Origin: Chryseolinea soli
Lineage (GTDB): Bacteria > Bacteroidota > Bacteroidia > Cytophagales > Cyclobacteriaceae
NCBI RefSeq assembly: GCF_003589925.1
Contig: NZ_CP032382.1
Location: 2,294,001-2,358,000, forward strand
Reading direction: 5' to 3'
Length of the DNA stretch: 64,000 nt
Position 1 is the stretch's first letter, and each line of letters begins with the position of its first letter. Made by a program: the position numbers and the translations under genes. Under the pieces are notes generated by a model. The model was given only the letters and a program-made list of their open reading frames with translations, did no database searches and had not been told where the DNA came from. Below, piece after piece: positions 45,024 through 52,348 of this stretch.

Positions 45024-45031
45024 TACTTTTG
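45024..45031 (+). promoter_or_regulatory. Candidate -7 element of the plus-strand leader cassette
   Basis: TACTTTTG fits TAnnTTTG and would give a start at about 45038, making the 27-codon ORF leaderless. An alternative is TTTG (44957-44960) with TAACTTTT (44982-44989), 21 nt apart, giving a 40-nt leader. Confidence 0.45.
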
Positions 45032-45038
45032 CTTCACG

Positions 45039-45122
45039 ATGTCATTACAACGCAATATCAACGGACTAAGTTTCAACGGACATGCCCATGGGGGAATGAT
45101 CTGTGCCCGGCGTTGTACATAA
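45039..45122 (+). CDS. 27-residue leader-type peptide before the kinase-Thg1 operon
   Basis: A short ORF ending in TAA. The peptide contains RNINGLSFNGHAHGGMIC and ends in ARRCT, so it carries two His and two Cys codons. A terminator follows 33 nt after the stop, and the P-loop kinase gene begins 16 nt after that terminator. It is a paralogue of the minus-strand 31-residue ORF (same motif order, same downstream GTATAACG). It may be a leader peptide that controls read-through into the RNA repair operon; it could also be a stand-alone small RNA or peptide. Confidence 0.5.
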   Translation: MSLQRNINGLSFNGHAHGGMICARRCT

Positions 45123-45154
45123 TATGGTTTACGAATACGTATAACGGATACAAC

Positions 45155-45191
45155 AAAGCCCGGGCCGCATAAAACGCCCGGGCTTTTTATT
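45155..45191 (+). terminator. Terminator directly before the kinase-Thg1 operon
   Basis: AAAGCCCGGG (45155-45164) pairs perfectly with 45177-45186 over a 12-nt loop, followed by TTTATTT. It ends 16 bp before the kinase ATG at 45207, leaving no room for a separate promoter, so the operon probably needs read-through. Confidence 0.85.
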
Positions 45192-45206
45192 TAATGTGTT
45201 TTGAAT

Positions 45207-45653
45207 ATGGAAATGATCATGTTGATAGGAATCCCCGGAAGTGGCAAGAGCAGCTTTTGCAAGGAAAATCTGTTCGACACGCACGTCCGCATAAGTCTTG
45301 ACCTGGTCAACACCAGGAATAAGGAATGGCAGTTCATGGCGTTAGCTTTTTCCCTTCATCAACGAATGGTGTTGGACAACACCAACGTGACCAAAGCGGA
45401 GCGGGCCGTATACATCGCCGAAGCAAAGCGAAACAAATTTACCTTAACCGGTTACTATTTTGAGTCGCGACTGGAGACGTGCCTGAAGAGAAATGAGGGG
45501 CGCACGGGTAAGGGGAAAATTAATAAGGTTGGGGTGATCGCCAAGCACAAGGCTCTGGAACTGCCGTCCTATGCCGAGGGCTTTGACAAATTGTATTATG
45601 TAAGAATAGAAAACGATCAGTTTCAGATAAACCCATGGAACGATGAAATTTGA
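45207..45653 (+). CDS. P-loop polynucleotide-kinase-like protein
   Basis: 148 residues. Walker A is GIPGSGKSS (residues 8-16, Lys14). A second conserved block LDNTNVTKAERAVYI matches the 'DNTN' region of T4 polynucleotide kinase-type enzymes, and a lid segment has CLKRNEGRTGKGKINKVG. The family phosphorylates 5'-OH ends of RNA or DNA, or is a related small kinase. Only the kinase domain is present, without the phosphatase domain of T4 PNKP. It overlaps the Thg1 gene by 11 bp, so the two are coupled. Cytosolic; 5' RNA end healing is inferred from context. Confidence 0.82.
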   Translation: MEMIMLIGIPGSGKSSFCKENLFDTHVRISLDLVNTRNKEWQFMALAFSLHQRMVLDNTNVTKAERAVYIAEAKRNKFTLTGYYFESRLETCLKRNEGRTGKGKINKVGVIAKHKALELPSYAEGFDKLYYVRIENDQFQINPWNDEI

Positions 45654-46410
45654 GATGTTAGATAAAAAAATGCGTGTTTTCGAGCAAAACATGGATCAAA
45701 CCGTATTGCCCGGACTTTACATTGTCGCGCGACTCGACGGCCGTGGCTTTACAAGGCTCACCAAAGACTTGCTAACCCTCGAGCGGCCGTTTGATTTGCG
45801 TTTCAGAGACGCCATGATCGAAACCGTTAGAGGCCTGATGAATACAGGTTTTAAAATCACGTATGGCTATACGGAGAGCGATGAAATATCATTGCTGTTC
45901 GATATCAATGAGAACAGCTTCGGTCGGAAAGCCAGGAAGCTGGTCTCCCTGTTGGCGGGCGAGGCCAGTGCAAGATTTACGCAGGCCCTGGGAAGCCTGG
46001 GCGTATTCGATTGCCGCATCATTCCCCTCCCCAACGACGATCTGGTCATTGATTATTTCCGGTGGAGGTGCGAGGACGCCAATCGAAATGCACTCAATGC
46101 CTGGTGCTATTGGAAGCTTAGAGACCATGGAATGTCTGCACCGGAGGCGACAAAGCAATTGGAAGGCAGGTCGATCGCCGAAAAGAATGAAATGCTTTTT
46201 CAATTCGGCATCAACTACAACGAATTGCCCGCATGGCAAAAGCGTGGTGTCGGCTTGTTTTATACCGAAGTCGAAAGAGCCTCCCTGAACCCGATGAACA
46301 ACCAGGAAGTAACCGTTTCGCGGAAACAACTCGCCGTGGAGACGGCGCTTCCCCGGAATATGGAATATGATATATTCATAAAAGAACTGCTTACCCGAGA
46401 GACACCATGA
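45643..46410 (+). CDS. Thg1-family 3'-5' nucleotidyltransferase
   Basis: 255 residues of the tRNA-His guanylyltransferase/Thg1-like family, which adds nucleotides to 5' ends in the reverse (3'-5') direction. The palm-domain metal carboxylates are visible: Asp32 in ARLDGRGF and Asp80-Glu81 in YTESDEISLLF. Then come FDCRIIPLP and YFRWRCEDANRNALNAWCYW, as in Thg1. Bacterial Thg1-like proteins repair truncated tRNA 5' ends in a template-dependent way. Since bacterial tRNA-His normally encodes G-1, repair is more likely than tRNA-His maturation. Coupled to the kinase upstream (11-bp overlap) and to the dioxygenase downstream (ATGA overlap). Confidence 0.93.
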   Translation: MKFEMLDKKMRVFEQNMDQTVLPGLYIVARLDGRGFTRLTKDLLTLERPFDLRFRDAMIETVRGLMNTGFKITYGYTESDEISLLFDINENSFGRKARKLVSLLAGEASARFTQALGSLGVFDCRIIPLPNDDLVIDYFRWRCEDANRNALNAWCYWKLRDHGMSAPEATKQLEGRSIAEKNEMLFQFGINYNELPAWQKRGVGLFYTEVERASLNPMNNQEVTVSRKQLAVETALPRNMEYDIFIKELLTRETP

Positions 46411-46955
46411 AAGCGACTGAACTAAAAAAGAACATTTTCCTCATCGAAAATTTCTGGACGACAGACCAATGCGACGACTATATTCAGATCGCCGAAGCCA
46501 TGGGCTATGAACCTGCGACGATTCAAACCGACAATGAACCACGGCTGGTGGATTTTGTAAGAAACAACGACCGCGTCATCTATAAAGACATGGAACTTGC
46601 TCGCCGGCTGTGGGATGAAGTCGCGCCTTATGCTCCGCGCGAAATCGGTGAATCCGTTGCCATAGGAGTCAATGAACAATTCCGGTTTTATAAATATCAA
46701 CCCGGTCAGCAATTCAGAAAGCATCGCGATCAGAGTTACATCAGAAATCGAAGTGAAGCGAGTTACTTTACATTCATGATTTATTTGAATGATGGCTTCA
46801 AGGGCGGCGCTACGACTTTCAATGATCTTGTGGTTGAACCCAAAAAAGGTTCCGCTCTGATCTTTTATCACTACCTGGAACACGAAGGAAGTGAAGTGCT
46901 GGAAGGAATAAAGTACGTGCTTCGGACGGACCTTATGTTTAGACTGAGAGAGTAG
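46407..46955 (+). CDS. 2OG-Fe(II) dioxygenase (prolyl 4-hydroxylase-like)
   Basis: 182 residues. Iron ligands are His106 and Asp108 (RKHRDQS) and His159 (LEHEGSEVLEG); Arg173 (VLRTD) would bind 2-oxoglutarate. YFTFMIYLNDGFKGGATTF is the typical core of the double-stranded beta helix. Members hydroxylate proline or other residues in proteins, and some act on nucleic acids. The gene overlaps the Thg1 stop by 4 bp and ends the first operon. Possible substrates here are a translation factor, ribosomal protein or RNA; not decidable from sequence. Confidence 0.88.
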   Translation: MKATELKKNIFLIENFWTTDQCDDYIQIAEAMGYEPATIQTDNEPRLVDFVRNNDRVIYKDMELARRLWDEVAPYAPREIGESVAIGVNEQFRFYKYQPGQQFRKHRDQSYIRNRSEASYFTFMIYLNDGFKGGATTFNDLVVEPKKGSALIFYHYLEHEGSEVLEGIKYVLRTDLMFRLRE

Positions 46956-47019
46956 GTTCGCGCTGACAGCGTGGTGAGCGTTTGGTGGGATAGGTTTTTT
47001 TGGTGTTACTTTTTTTGGG

Positions 47020-47057
47020 GCATTTCATAGCTCCGCTCCGGGGCCGCGGGGGCCCGC
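47020..47057. repeat. GC-rich palindromic repeat, copy B
   Basis: GCATTTCATAGCTCCGCTCC followed by GGGGCCGCGGGGGCCCGC. It is the reverse complement of copy A (42441-42485) with a 5-bp insertion, and its first half matches an arm and part of the core of copy C (58675-58732). It abuts the long palindrome. Confidence 0.75.
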
Positions 47058-47129
47058 ATGTTCCATCAGGGCTTAACCCTATCCGCGCATGCCAGGCCAA
47101 AGATAGGCTTAGGCCCTGATGGAACATGC
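47056..47129. repeat. 28-bp inverted repeat
   Basis: Arms 47056-47083 and 47102-47129 match at 26 of 28 positions around an 18-nt loop; the outer 17 bp, GCATGTTCCATCAGGGC, are perfect. There is no T run on either side, so a simple terminator is unlikely. A miniature mobile element, a processing site or a transcript-end stabiliser are possible. Confidence 0.8.
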
Positions 47130-47249
47130 TGGAATGTGTGGGGGTGTGGCGAGTATGGCGTGTGGGTGTGAAGGTGAGGGAAGTGTGGGTGTGGGCTTTT
47201 GGATGGTTCTATTGTGGTATTCTTCTCCAAACTTCGATAATTTTCAAAT

Positions 47250-47323
47250 TAGCGTAAAAATTACGCAAATAACCTTCCTTATTTGAAACTGGCCTTGTAC
47301 ATTTGCGTATATATTACACAAAT
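47250..47323. promoter_or_regulatory. Promoter with two palindromic operators before the HAD-SPFH operon
   Basis: Operator 1 has core GCGTAA-AAA-TTACGC (47252-47266). Operator 2 is ATTTGCGTATATATTACACA (47301-47320) plus AAT. Both fit ATTTGCGTA-N-TTACRCAAAT with centres about 53 bp apart. TACATTTG (47298-47305), a consensus -7 box, overlaps operator 2, so a bound protein would block transcription of the operon starting at 47376. Confidence 0.6.
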
Positions 47324-47375
47324 AGCTCTCAAATCTTAGAAGAGGCGAAAATTTTAACGCTAACGTTTACTCCCT

Positions 47376-47798
47376 ATGATCACAAAAGCCATACGCAACT
47401 GCCTCGCCAATGCAAAAGAGAGAAAATGGGACAAAACCTATTGGGCGTTCGATATTCACGGGACCATACTGCGGCCCACCTGTCAGACCGGCGTGATCTC
47501 TACGGAATTTTATCCGTTTGCAAAGGAAGTATTGCAGCTTTTGTCGACTCGGAAAGACATTGTCAGGATCTTGTATACGTGTTCGTATCCGAATGAGATC
47601 GTGGAGTATGTAAAATACTTTGAAGATCACCAGATCCATTTCGATCACGTCAACGAGAACCCGGATGTTGGTGCGGGTGCGTATGGGTTCTATGAGCGGA
47701 AATTTTACTTCAATGTACTCTTTGAAGACAAAGCAGGATTCGACCCGTTGACGGATTGGGAGGATGTGCTAAAACTAATTCAGACTTTTGAAATTTAA
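47376..47798 (+). CDS. Small HAD-like phosphatase
   Basis: 140 residues. Motif I is AFDIHGTILRP: Asp26 is the nucleophile, but the usual second Asp (DxD) is His28. Motif II is ILYTCS (Thr68 or Ser70), and motif IV FEDKAGFD (Asp118, Asp123). No cap domain. In RNA repair clusters such phosphatases remove 3' phosphates or 2',3'-cyclic phosphates; that role is inferred here. First gene of a tight operon, 11 bp before the SPFH gene, behind a promoter with two operators. Confidence 0.8.
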   Translation: MITKAIRNCLANAKERKWDKTYWAFDIHGTILRPTCQTGVISTEFYPFAKEVLQLLSTRKDIVRILYTCSYPNEIVEYVKYFEDHQIHFDHVNENPDVGAGAYGFYERKFYFNVLFEDKAGFDPLTDWEDVLKLIQTFEI

Positions 47799-47809
47799 TC
47801 AGTAAAAAT

Positions 47810-48829
47810 ATGTTCGGTATCAACTACATCAAATTCGATTCCATGACGTATGCCATTCACTACGCGCATGGAAATGTCAAGAGAGAGGGAAGGGGCCTGG
47901 CCTTCTTCTATTATTCGCCTACGTCGTCCATTACGGCTGTGCCGCTGGGCAGCAAGGACATTTTGTTCATTTTCAATGAGACCACTAAAGACTTTCAAAC
48001 GATCACCATACAGGGACAGATCACCTATGCGATCGAGAACCCCAAGCAGCTTTCCGAAATGCTTGATTTCACGTTGGATGACGGGCGAAAGCTCAACGAA
48101 GCCAACTTTGAAAAGTTGAGCCAGCGACTTAACAATGAGGCGCAAACCGCCACATCGTCCTTTATCCAAAGCATCGGGCTGAAGGAAACCCTGAGGAGTG
48201 CACGCGAGATCAGCGACCGGATAAAGGCAGGGTTGGAGCAATCCGACGCGGTAAAGCTGTTGGGTGTGTCCATATTAAGTGTCGACGTGCTTGCCGTGCG
48301 GCCCACGCCGGAGATGGCAAAGGCGCTCGAAACCGAGATGCGCGAAAGCCTTCAGCGCGAGGCCGACCAGGCGATCTATGAGCGGAGAAATTTTGCTGTG
48401 GAACAGGAGCGCATGATCAGCGAAAGCGAACTCAATACCGAGATCGCCGTGCAGGAGAAACGGAAACAGATCAACGAAAAGCAGGCCGAGATCAAAGTAA
48501 AGGAAGCCGAGAATGCCCGGCGTCTTCGCGAAATGACGGTGGCTGCCGATTTGTCCGTGGAAGAACAAAGAACCAAACTCATCGAAATGCAAGTCGAGAA
48601 CGAGCGAAAGGTTGCCGATGCGAAAGGCTACACGTTGGAAAAAACGCTGACGCCCTACAAACAAATGGATTGGCGAACCCTGATGGCCATTAATTCCAAA
48701 GGCATCTCGGCAATCGACAACATCGGTTTTGCCTTTCGGGAGTTAGCAGAGAATTCCAGTAAGATCGGGACGCTAAACATCACACCCGATTTGTTGGATA
48801 CGGTCATCAAAAATCAACGGTCAAAGTAA
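47810..48829 (+). CDS. SPFH/Band-7 domain protein
   Basis: 339 residues. The N-terminal two fifths form an SPFH/Band-7 (prohibitin-like) domain: ITIQGQITYAIENPKQL, then VKLLGVSILSVDVLAVRPTP. A coiled coil rich in Glu, Lys and Gln spans about residues 175-275 (EKRKQINEKQAEIKVKEAEN), followed by a globular tail. Unlike flotillins it has no membrane segment or signal, so it is probably a cytosolic oligomeric scaffold. SPFH modules have been noted as scaffolds in bacterial RNA repair clusters, which fits its neighbours. Second gene of the operon. Confidence 0.88.
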   Translation: MFGINYIKFDSMTYAIHYAHGNVKREGRGLAFFYYSPTSSITAVPLGSKDILFIFNETTKDFQTITIQGQITYAIENPKQLSEMLDFTLDDGRKLNEANFEKLSQRLNNEAQTATSSFIQSIGLKETLRSAREISDRIKAGLEQSDAVKLLGVSILSVDVLAVRPTPEMAKALETEMRESLQREADQAIYERRNFAVEQERMISESELNTEIAVQEKRKQINEKQAEIKVKEAENARRLREMTVAADLSVEEQRTKLIEMQVENERKVADAKGYTLEKTLTPYKQMDWRTLMAINSKGISAIDNIGFAFRELAENSSKIGTLNITPDLLDTVIKNQRSK

Positions 48830-48853
48830 AGAACGGCTTCGGCCGTTGCGACT

Positions 48854-49783
48854 ATGCAAATCGAAAAAGCAATCGTCATCGTTAACAAAACAAGACTCGA
48901 GAACTTGATCGAGCGCTTCAATACCAAGGCGCAGGCGAAGTTCTATATCGAGCACGCAGGTGGCGACTTCGGTGACTATGAGCGCGAGCACGAGATCTTT
49001 CATGCGTCGCTGGAAGCGGTGAAGAAAACCGTGCAACATCACTTCAAGATGAAGGTTGTTGAGCGGGCGTTCATCACCAACTTTCTTTTTGCCAAAGACG
49101 ATCTGGTGGTTGTGGTGGGACAGGATGGGTTGGTGGCAAATGCGGCCAAATATGTCAACGGCCTCCCCATGCTCGCCATCAATCCCGACGAGAAACGTTA
49201 TGATGGTGTGCTCTTGCCTTTTAACACAACAAACTATGAAACCGGTCTTCAAAATGTATTGACGGGAAAAGGAAGGTTTCAGGAGATCACACTTGCCGAG
49301 GCGCGTACAAATGATGGCCAGCGGCTGCTGGCGTTCAACGATTTGTTTATCGGCCCGGCCACGCATGCGTCGGCGCGGTATAGGATCACGCATGCCGGGC
49401 GGTCGGAGCAGCAAAGTTCAAGCGGCATCATTGTGTCTACCGGCGCGGGAAGTACGGGATGGCTTAGTTCGGTCATGAACATGACAAACGGTGTTACGGC
49501 CGTCTTTGGTAAATTTGCAAAGTCCAATGTGTCGTTGGCCTTGCCGTGGAACACCGATGCGTTGGCCTATGTGGTCCGGGAGCCGTTCCAAAGTAAGCAT
49601 TCGGGCATTAGCCTTTCGGGCGGACTGATTCATTCAGGAGAGCGACTTAGTATCGAATCGTACATGCCTTCGAGCGGGGTGATCTTCAGCGACGGCATCG
49701 AGTCCGATTACATCCAATTTAATTCGGGGACAAAAGTTGAAATTGCGACGGCTTCTCAAAAGGCTGTGTTGATCTTAAAATAA
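48854..49783 (+). CDS. NAD-kinase-like protein
   Basis: 309 residues. The centre has SSGIIVSTGAGSTGWLSSV, the equivalent of the TPTGSTAY nucleotide-binding loop of NAD/diacylglycerol kinases. The preceding FAKDDLVVVVGQDGLVANAA resembles the GGDG motif, with GQDG instead. The C-terminal half is beta-rich (SGISLSGGLIHSGERLSIES), as in NAD kinases. It may phosphorylate or sense NAD(H) or a related nucleotide. Encoded between the SPFH and ADP-ribosylglycohydrolase genes, pointing to NAD/ADP-ribose chemistry in this system. It is a diverged relative, not the housekeeping NadK. Confidence 0.75.
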   Translation: MQIEKAIVIVNKTRLENLIERFNTKAQAKFYIEHAGGDFGDYEREHEIFHASLEAVKKTVQHHFKMKVVERAFITNFLFAKDDLVVVVGQDGLVANAAKYVNGLPMLAINPDEKRYDGVLLPFNTTNYETGLQNVLTGKGRFQEITLAEARTNDGQRLLAFNDLFIGPATHASARYRITHAGRSEQQSSSGIIVSTGAGSTGWLSSVMNMTNGVTAVFGKFAKSNVSLALPWNTDALAYVVREPFQSKHSGISLSGGLIHSGERLSIESYMPSSGVIFSDGIESDYIQFNSGTKVEIATASQKAVLILK

Positions 49784-49793
49784 TTTTGCGCAA

Positions 49794-50756
49794 ATGAAAT
49801 TTGAAAATATAACCTCCTGCTTCCTCGGCCTTGCCATTGGTGATGCGTTGGGCGTGCCTGTCGAATTTAAAGGCCGGTCATACTTCAGCAACCAACCGGT
49901 ACGAGGCATGTTGGGATATGGCACCTGGAATCAGCCCCCAGGCACTTGGTCGGACGACAGCTCTCTCACCTTCTGCCTTGCCGAGTCTTTGGTCGCGGGA
50001 TATGATTTGAATGACATCGGAAAAAAATTTGTTGCCTGGTATTCCAACGGCTACTGGGGAGCGCATCATAAATTGTTTGATGTCGGAGGCACTACCCGTG
50101 TTGCACTGGCTAGAATAAGAGACGGCGAAGATCCGAAGTTCGCGGGCGAGCTTGATGAGGATTCTAACGGCAACGGCTCTTTAATGCGCATCGCGCCTGC
50201 GCCGCTTTATTTTTGTAATGAAACGGATGAGGTTTTATTCGAGCGTATAAAAGAGATCTCTTCCGTAACACATGGTCACTTCAGATCGGTGTTGTCCTGT
50301 TTTATTTTTTCGAAAGTGATGATCGAACTATTTAAAGGGGAAGATAAATCGAGCGCACTGCAAAATGCCGTTGAGGCTACAAAAGACTTCTCGCATAGGA
50401 GTGAATTTAATGTCGCTGAACTGGAGAAATTCGATCGTGTACTATCCGGAAAGATACAGCACGTCCACGCAAACCAAATATCCAGCTCGGGCTATGTATT
50501 GCATACCCTCGAGGCTGCGCTGTGGTGTTTTCTCAATACTGATTCCTATCGCGATGCCGTATTGAAGGCGGTTAACCTGGGTGGCGATACGGACACAACG
50601 GGCTGTGTAGCCGGGGCGCTGGCGGGACTGTATTATGGCGAATCTTCTCTGCCGATGGAATGGACCATAGCCCTCGCCAGAGAAAAAGACATTATTAAAT
50701 TGGCCGGGGACTTTACGGAATCGATAAAGAACAAGATATTAGATGGAAAATCCTGA
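49794..50756 (+). CDS. ADP-ribosylglycohydrolase family protein
   Basis: 320 residues of the DraG/ARH fold. Metal-binding motifs are visible: SCFLGLAIGDALGVPVEF at the N-terminus, GTWSDDSSLTFCLAESL at about residues 43-60, and VNLGGDTDTTGCVAGALAG near the C-terminus. The family removes ADP-ribose from proteins or nucleic acids, or hydrolyses related conjugates. Here it could reverse ADP-ribosylation of RNA ends or proteins, or act on nucleotide signals; the target is inferred only from the neighbours. It lies 10 bp after the NAD-kinase-like gene and 2 bp before the next gene. Confidence 0.92.
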   Translation: MKFENITSCFLGLAIGDALGVPVEFKGRSYFSNQPVRGMLGYGTWNQPPGTWSDDSSLTFCLAESLVAGYDLNDIGKKFVAWYSNGYWGAHHKLFDVGGTTRVALARIRDGEDPKFAGELDEDSNGNGSLMRIAPAPLYFCNETDEVLFERIKEISSVTHGHFRSVLSCFIFSKVMIELFKGEDKSSALQNAVEATKDFSHRSEFNVAELEKFDRVLSGKIQHVHANQISSSGYVLHTLEAALWCFLNTDSYRDAVLKAVNLGGDTDTTGCVAGALAGLYYGESSLPMEWTIALAREKDIIKLAGDFTESIKNKILDGKS

Positions 50757-50758
50757 TC

Positions 50759-52348
50759 ATGTATCTACTTTTTCCTGGTCGTCACCAGCTGCTTACTAAT
50801 TTTCAGTTTGAATATCTCCACTCCATTATCAATAATGTAAGCAAAAGCAGCGACATCAATGGCCAGCCGTTGAAGCTGGATGCAACGGTGCAAGCCGTTA
50901 TTTTTGCCGTGACGTCCGCTAACCATAGCAACACCCGGAGGAATCCGCTGCCGTTTTATCTTCGTGCACTGGCCATCCAGGAGTTTGCCCGTGAGTTCAA
51001 TGTGCCCGTGTATGTATATGGTATCGACGATGTGGGCAATCTCCCGAACTTCGCCAGCTATACGCTTAAAACCGTTAAGCACGAAAGCGAGGGACTTTTT
51101 AACCTTTCTCCGTCCAACACAGCGGTGGTGTGTTCAACACCGGTGTTAACCATGTACGAAAAATTGGGATTCGCTATTCTTCCAGCCGAACTCAGCGATC
51201 GAAAGGCGTGGACCTACCAACATCAGCTTCCCTGGGATCTTGTCGAGAAAATCGCCAACGACCCGGAGTGGGGCTCAAAAGCCGAAATTGTTCGCGACAT
51301 CCATGTTTCGTCGCGGGAGCTCTGGGAAAAATACCGGCTCGACCATAAGGTAAGGCTCCTCTTCAAAGACACCATGATCGGCGACGACGGCGACATCACC
51401 ACCACCCGCGACTATAACACCTATGTGCGGCAGATGGACGAGATCGCCGAACTGAAATATCGCGAAACCGCATCCCATGTCAGGCCGGGTCGCATCGGCG
51501 ACATTGGTTGTGCCGTGGGGTCCTGGATCAAGCTGGCGTGCAACGACGAGCGCTATCGTGAATCGGATTTCTATGGCATCGAAGTCGCCCGCCACCTCTA
51601 CGACATTTGCTATCAGCGAAAACACAATGGTGAATTTGCCAACCCCTTTGTTTTCTTCCTGCAACGCAATGCGGTGACAGGCCTGGTGTTCGACGCCAAC
51701 TCGATGAATACCATCCACACCTCATCCCTCACCCACGAAATCGAATCGTATGGCAGCCGGAACGAACTCCTGCAGTTTATTCGAAACCGCTACCAGGAAT
51801 TGGCCAATGGCGGCATCTGGATCAATCGCGATGTGGTCGGCCCAAGCGACAAGGAAAAAATTGTGCTCATGAAATTGACCACGGCCGATGGCAGGAATGA
51901 TGACTACGATAAGGTGCATACGGGCCGCAAGGAACTGAGGGATTACCTGGCCGGACTTTCCACCTACGGCAGATTTCTCCGGTTTGCGCAAGACTTCAGG
52001 AAAAAGGAAGGCTACACGCTGAAGCATAAAATCCTGGAGCGGGAAGGAGAATATTATATTCAGCTCACTCTTCAGGATGCTTGCGAATTTATGAGCCGGA
52101 AAGATTACATCGACAATTGGCAAAGCGAAATGCACGAAACGTTTTGCTTCTGGGATTTTGACGAATGGAAACAGCATCTTGAGCAGGCGGGATTCACGAT
52201 CGCCCCCGAATCAAAAGCCTACACCAATCCGTGGATCGTAGAGAACCGGCTCCGCGGCAAACTCGAGCTCTTCGAACAAACGGAAAATGGCCTGTGGCAA
52301 ATAGAGTATCCTGTAACAAATATGATTTTGTTGGGAGAAAAGCGATGA
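50759..52348 (+). CDS. HIGH-superfamily nucleotidyltransferase-SAM methyltransferase fusion
   Basis: 529 residues. The N-terminal part (about 1-145) resembles NMN adenylyltransferases: LFPGRHQLLTNFQFEYLH corresponds to the GRFQPFHxGH motif, with HIGH reduced to NFQF, and TSANHSNTRRNPLPF to the SAxxSxTxxNPF motif. The second part (about 240-410) is a Rossmann methyltransferase with motif I GDIGCAVGSWIK (residues 247-258) and FYGIEVARHLYDIC. A C-terminal region of about 110 residues is unassigned. Methylation could protect RNA ends, as Hen1 does in Pnkp systems, while the first domain may transfer a nucleotide. Both roles are inferred. Last gene of the tight operon. Confidence 0.7.
   Translation: MYLLFPGRHQLLTNFQFEYLHSIINNVSKSSDINGQPLKLDATVQAVIFAVTSANHSNTRRNPLPFYLRALAIQEFAREFNVPVYVYGIDDVGNLPNFASYTLKTVKHESEGLFNLSPSNTAVVCSTPVLTMYEKLGFAILPAELSDRKAWTYQHQLPWDLVEKIANDPEWGSKAEIVRDIHVSSRELWEKYRLDHKVRLLFKDTMIGDDGDITTTRDYNTYVRQMDEIAELKYRETASHVRPGRIGDIGCAVGSWIKLACNDERYRESDFYGIEVARHLYDICYQRKHNGEFANPFVFFLQRNAVTGLVFDANSMNTIHTSSLTHEIESYGSRNELLQFIRNRYQELANGGIWINRDVVGPSDKEKIVLMKLTTADGRNDDYDKVHTGRKELRDYLAGLSTYGRFLRFAQDFRKKEGYTLKHKILEREGEYYIQLTLQDACEFMSRKDYIDNWQSEMHETFCFWDFDEWKQHLEQAGFTIAPESKAYTNPWIVENRLRGKLELFEQTENGLWQIEYPVTNMILLGEKR

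Larger units (their letters stand above)
46956..47375. other. Intergenic region with repeat, long palindrome and operators
   Basis: These 420 bp between the two RNA-repair operons contain no convincing gene. From left to right: T-rich runs, the GC-rich repeat copy B (47020-47057), a 28-bp inverted repeat (47056-47129), a G/T-rich stretch dominated by GTGTGGG-like words (47130-47205), and two palindromic operator-like sites with a promoter (47250-47323). Confidence 0.7.
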
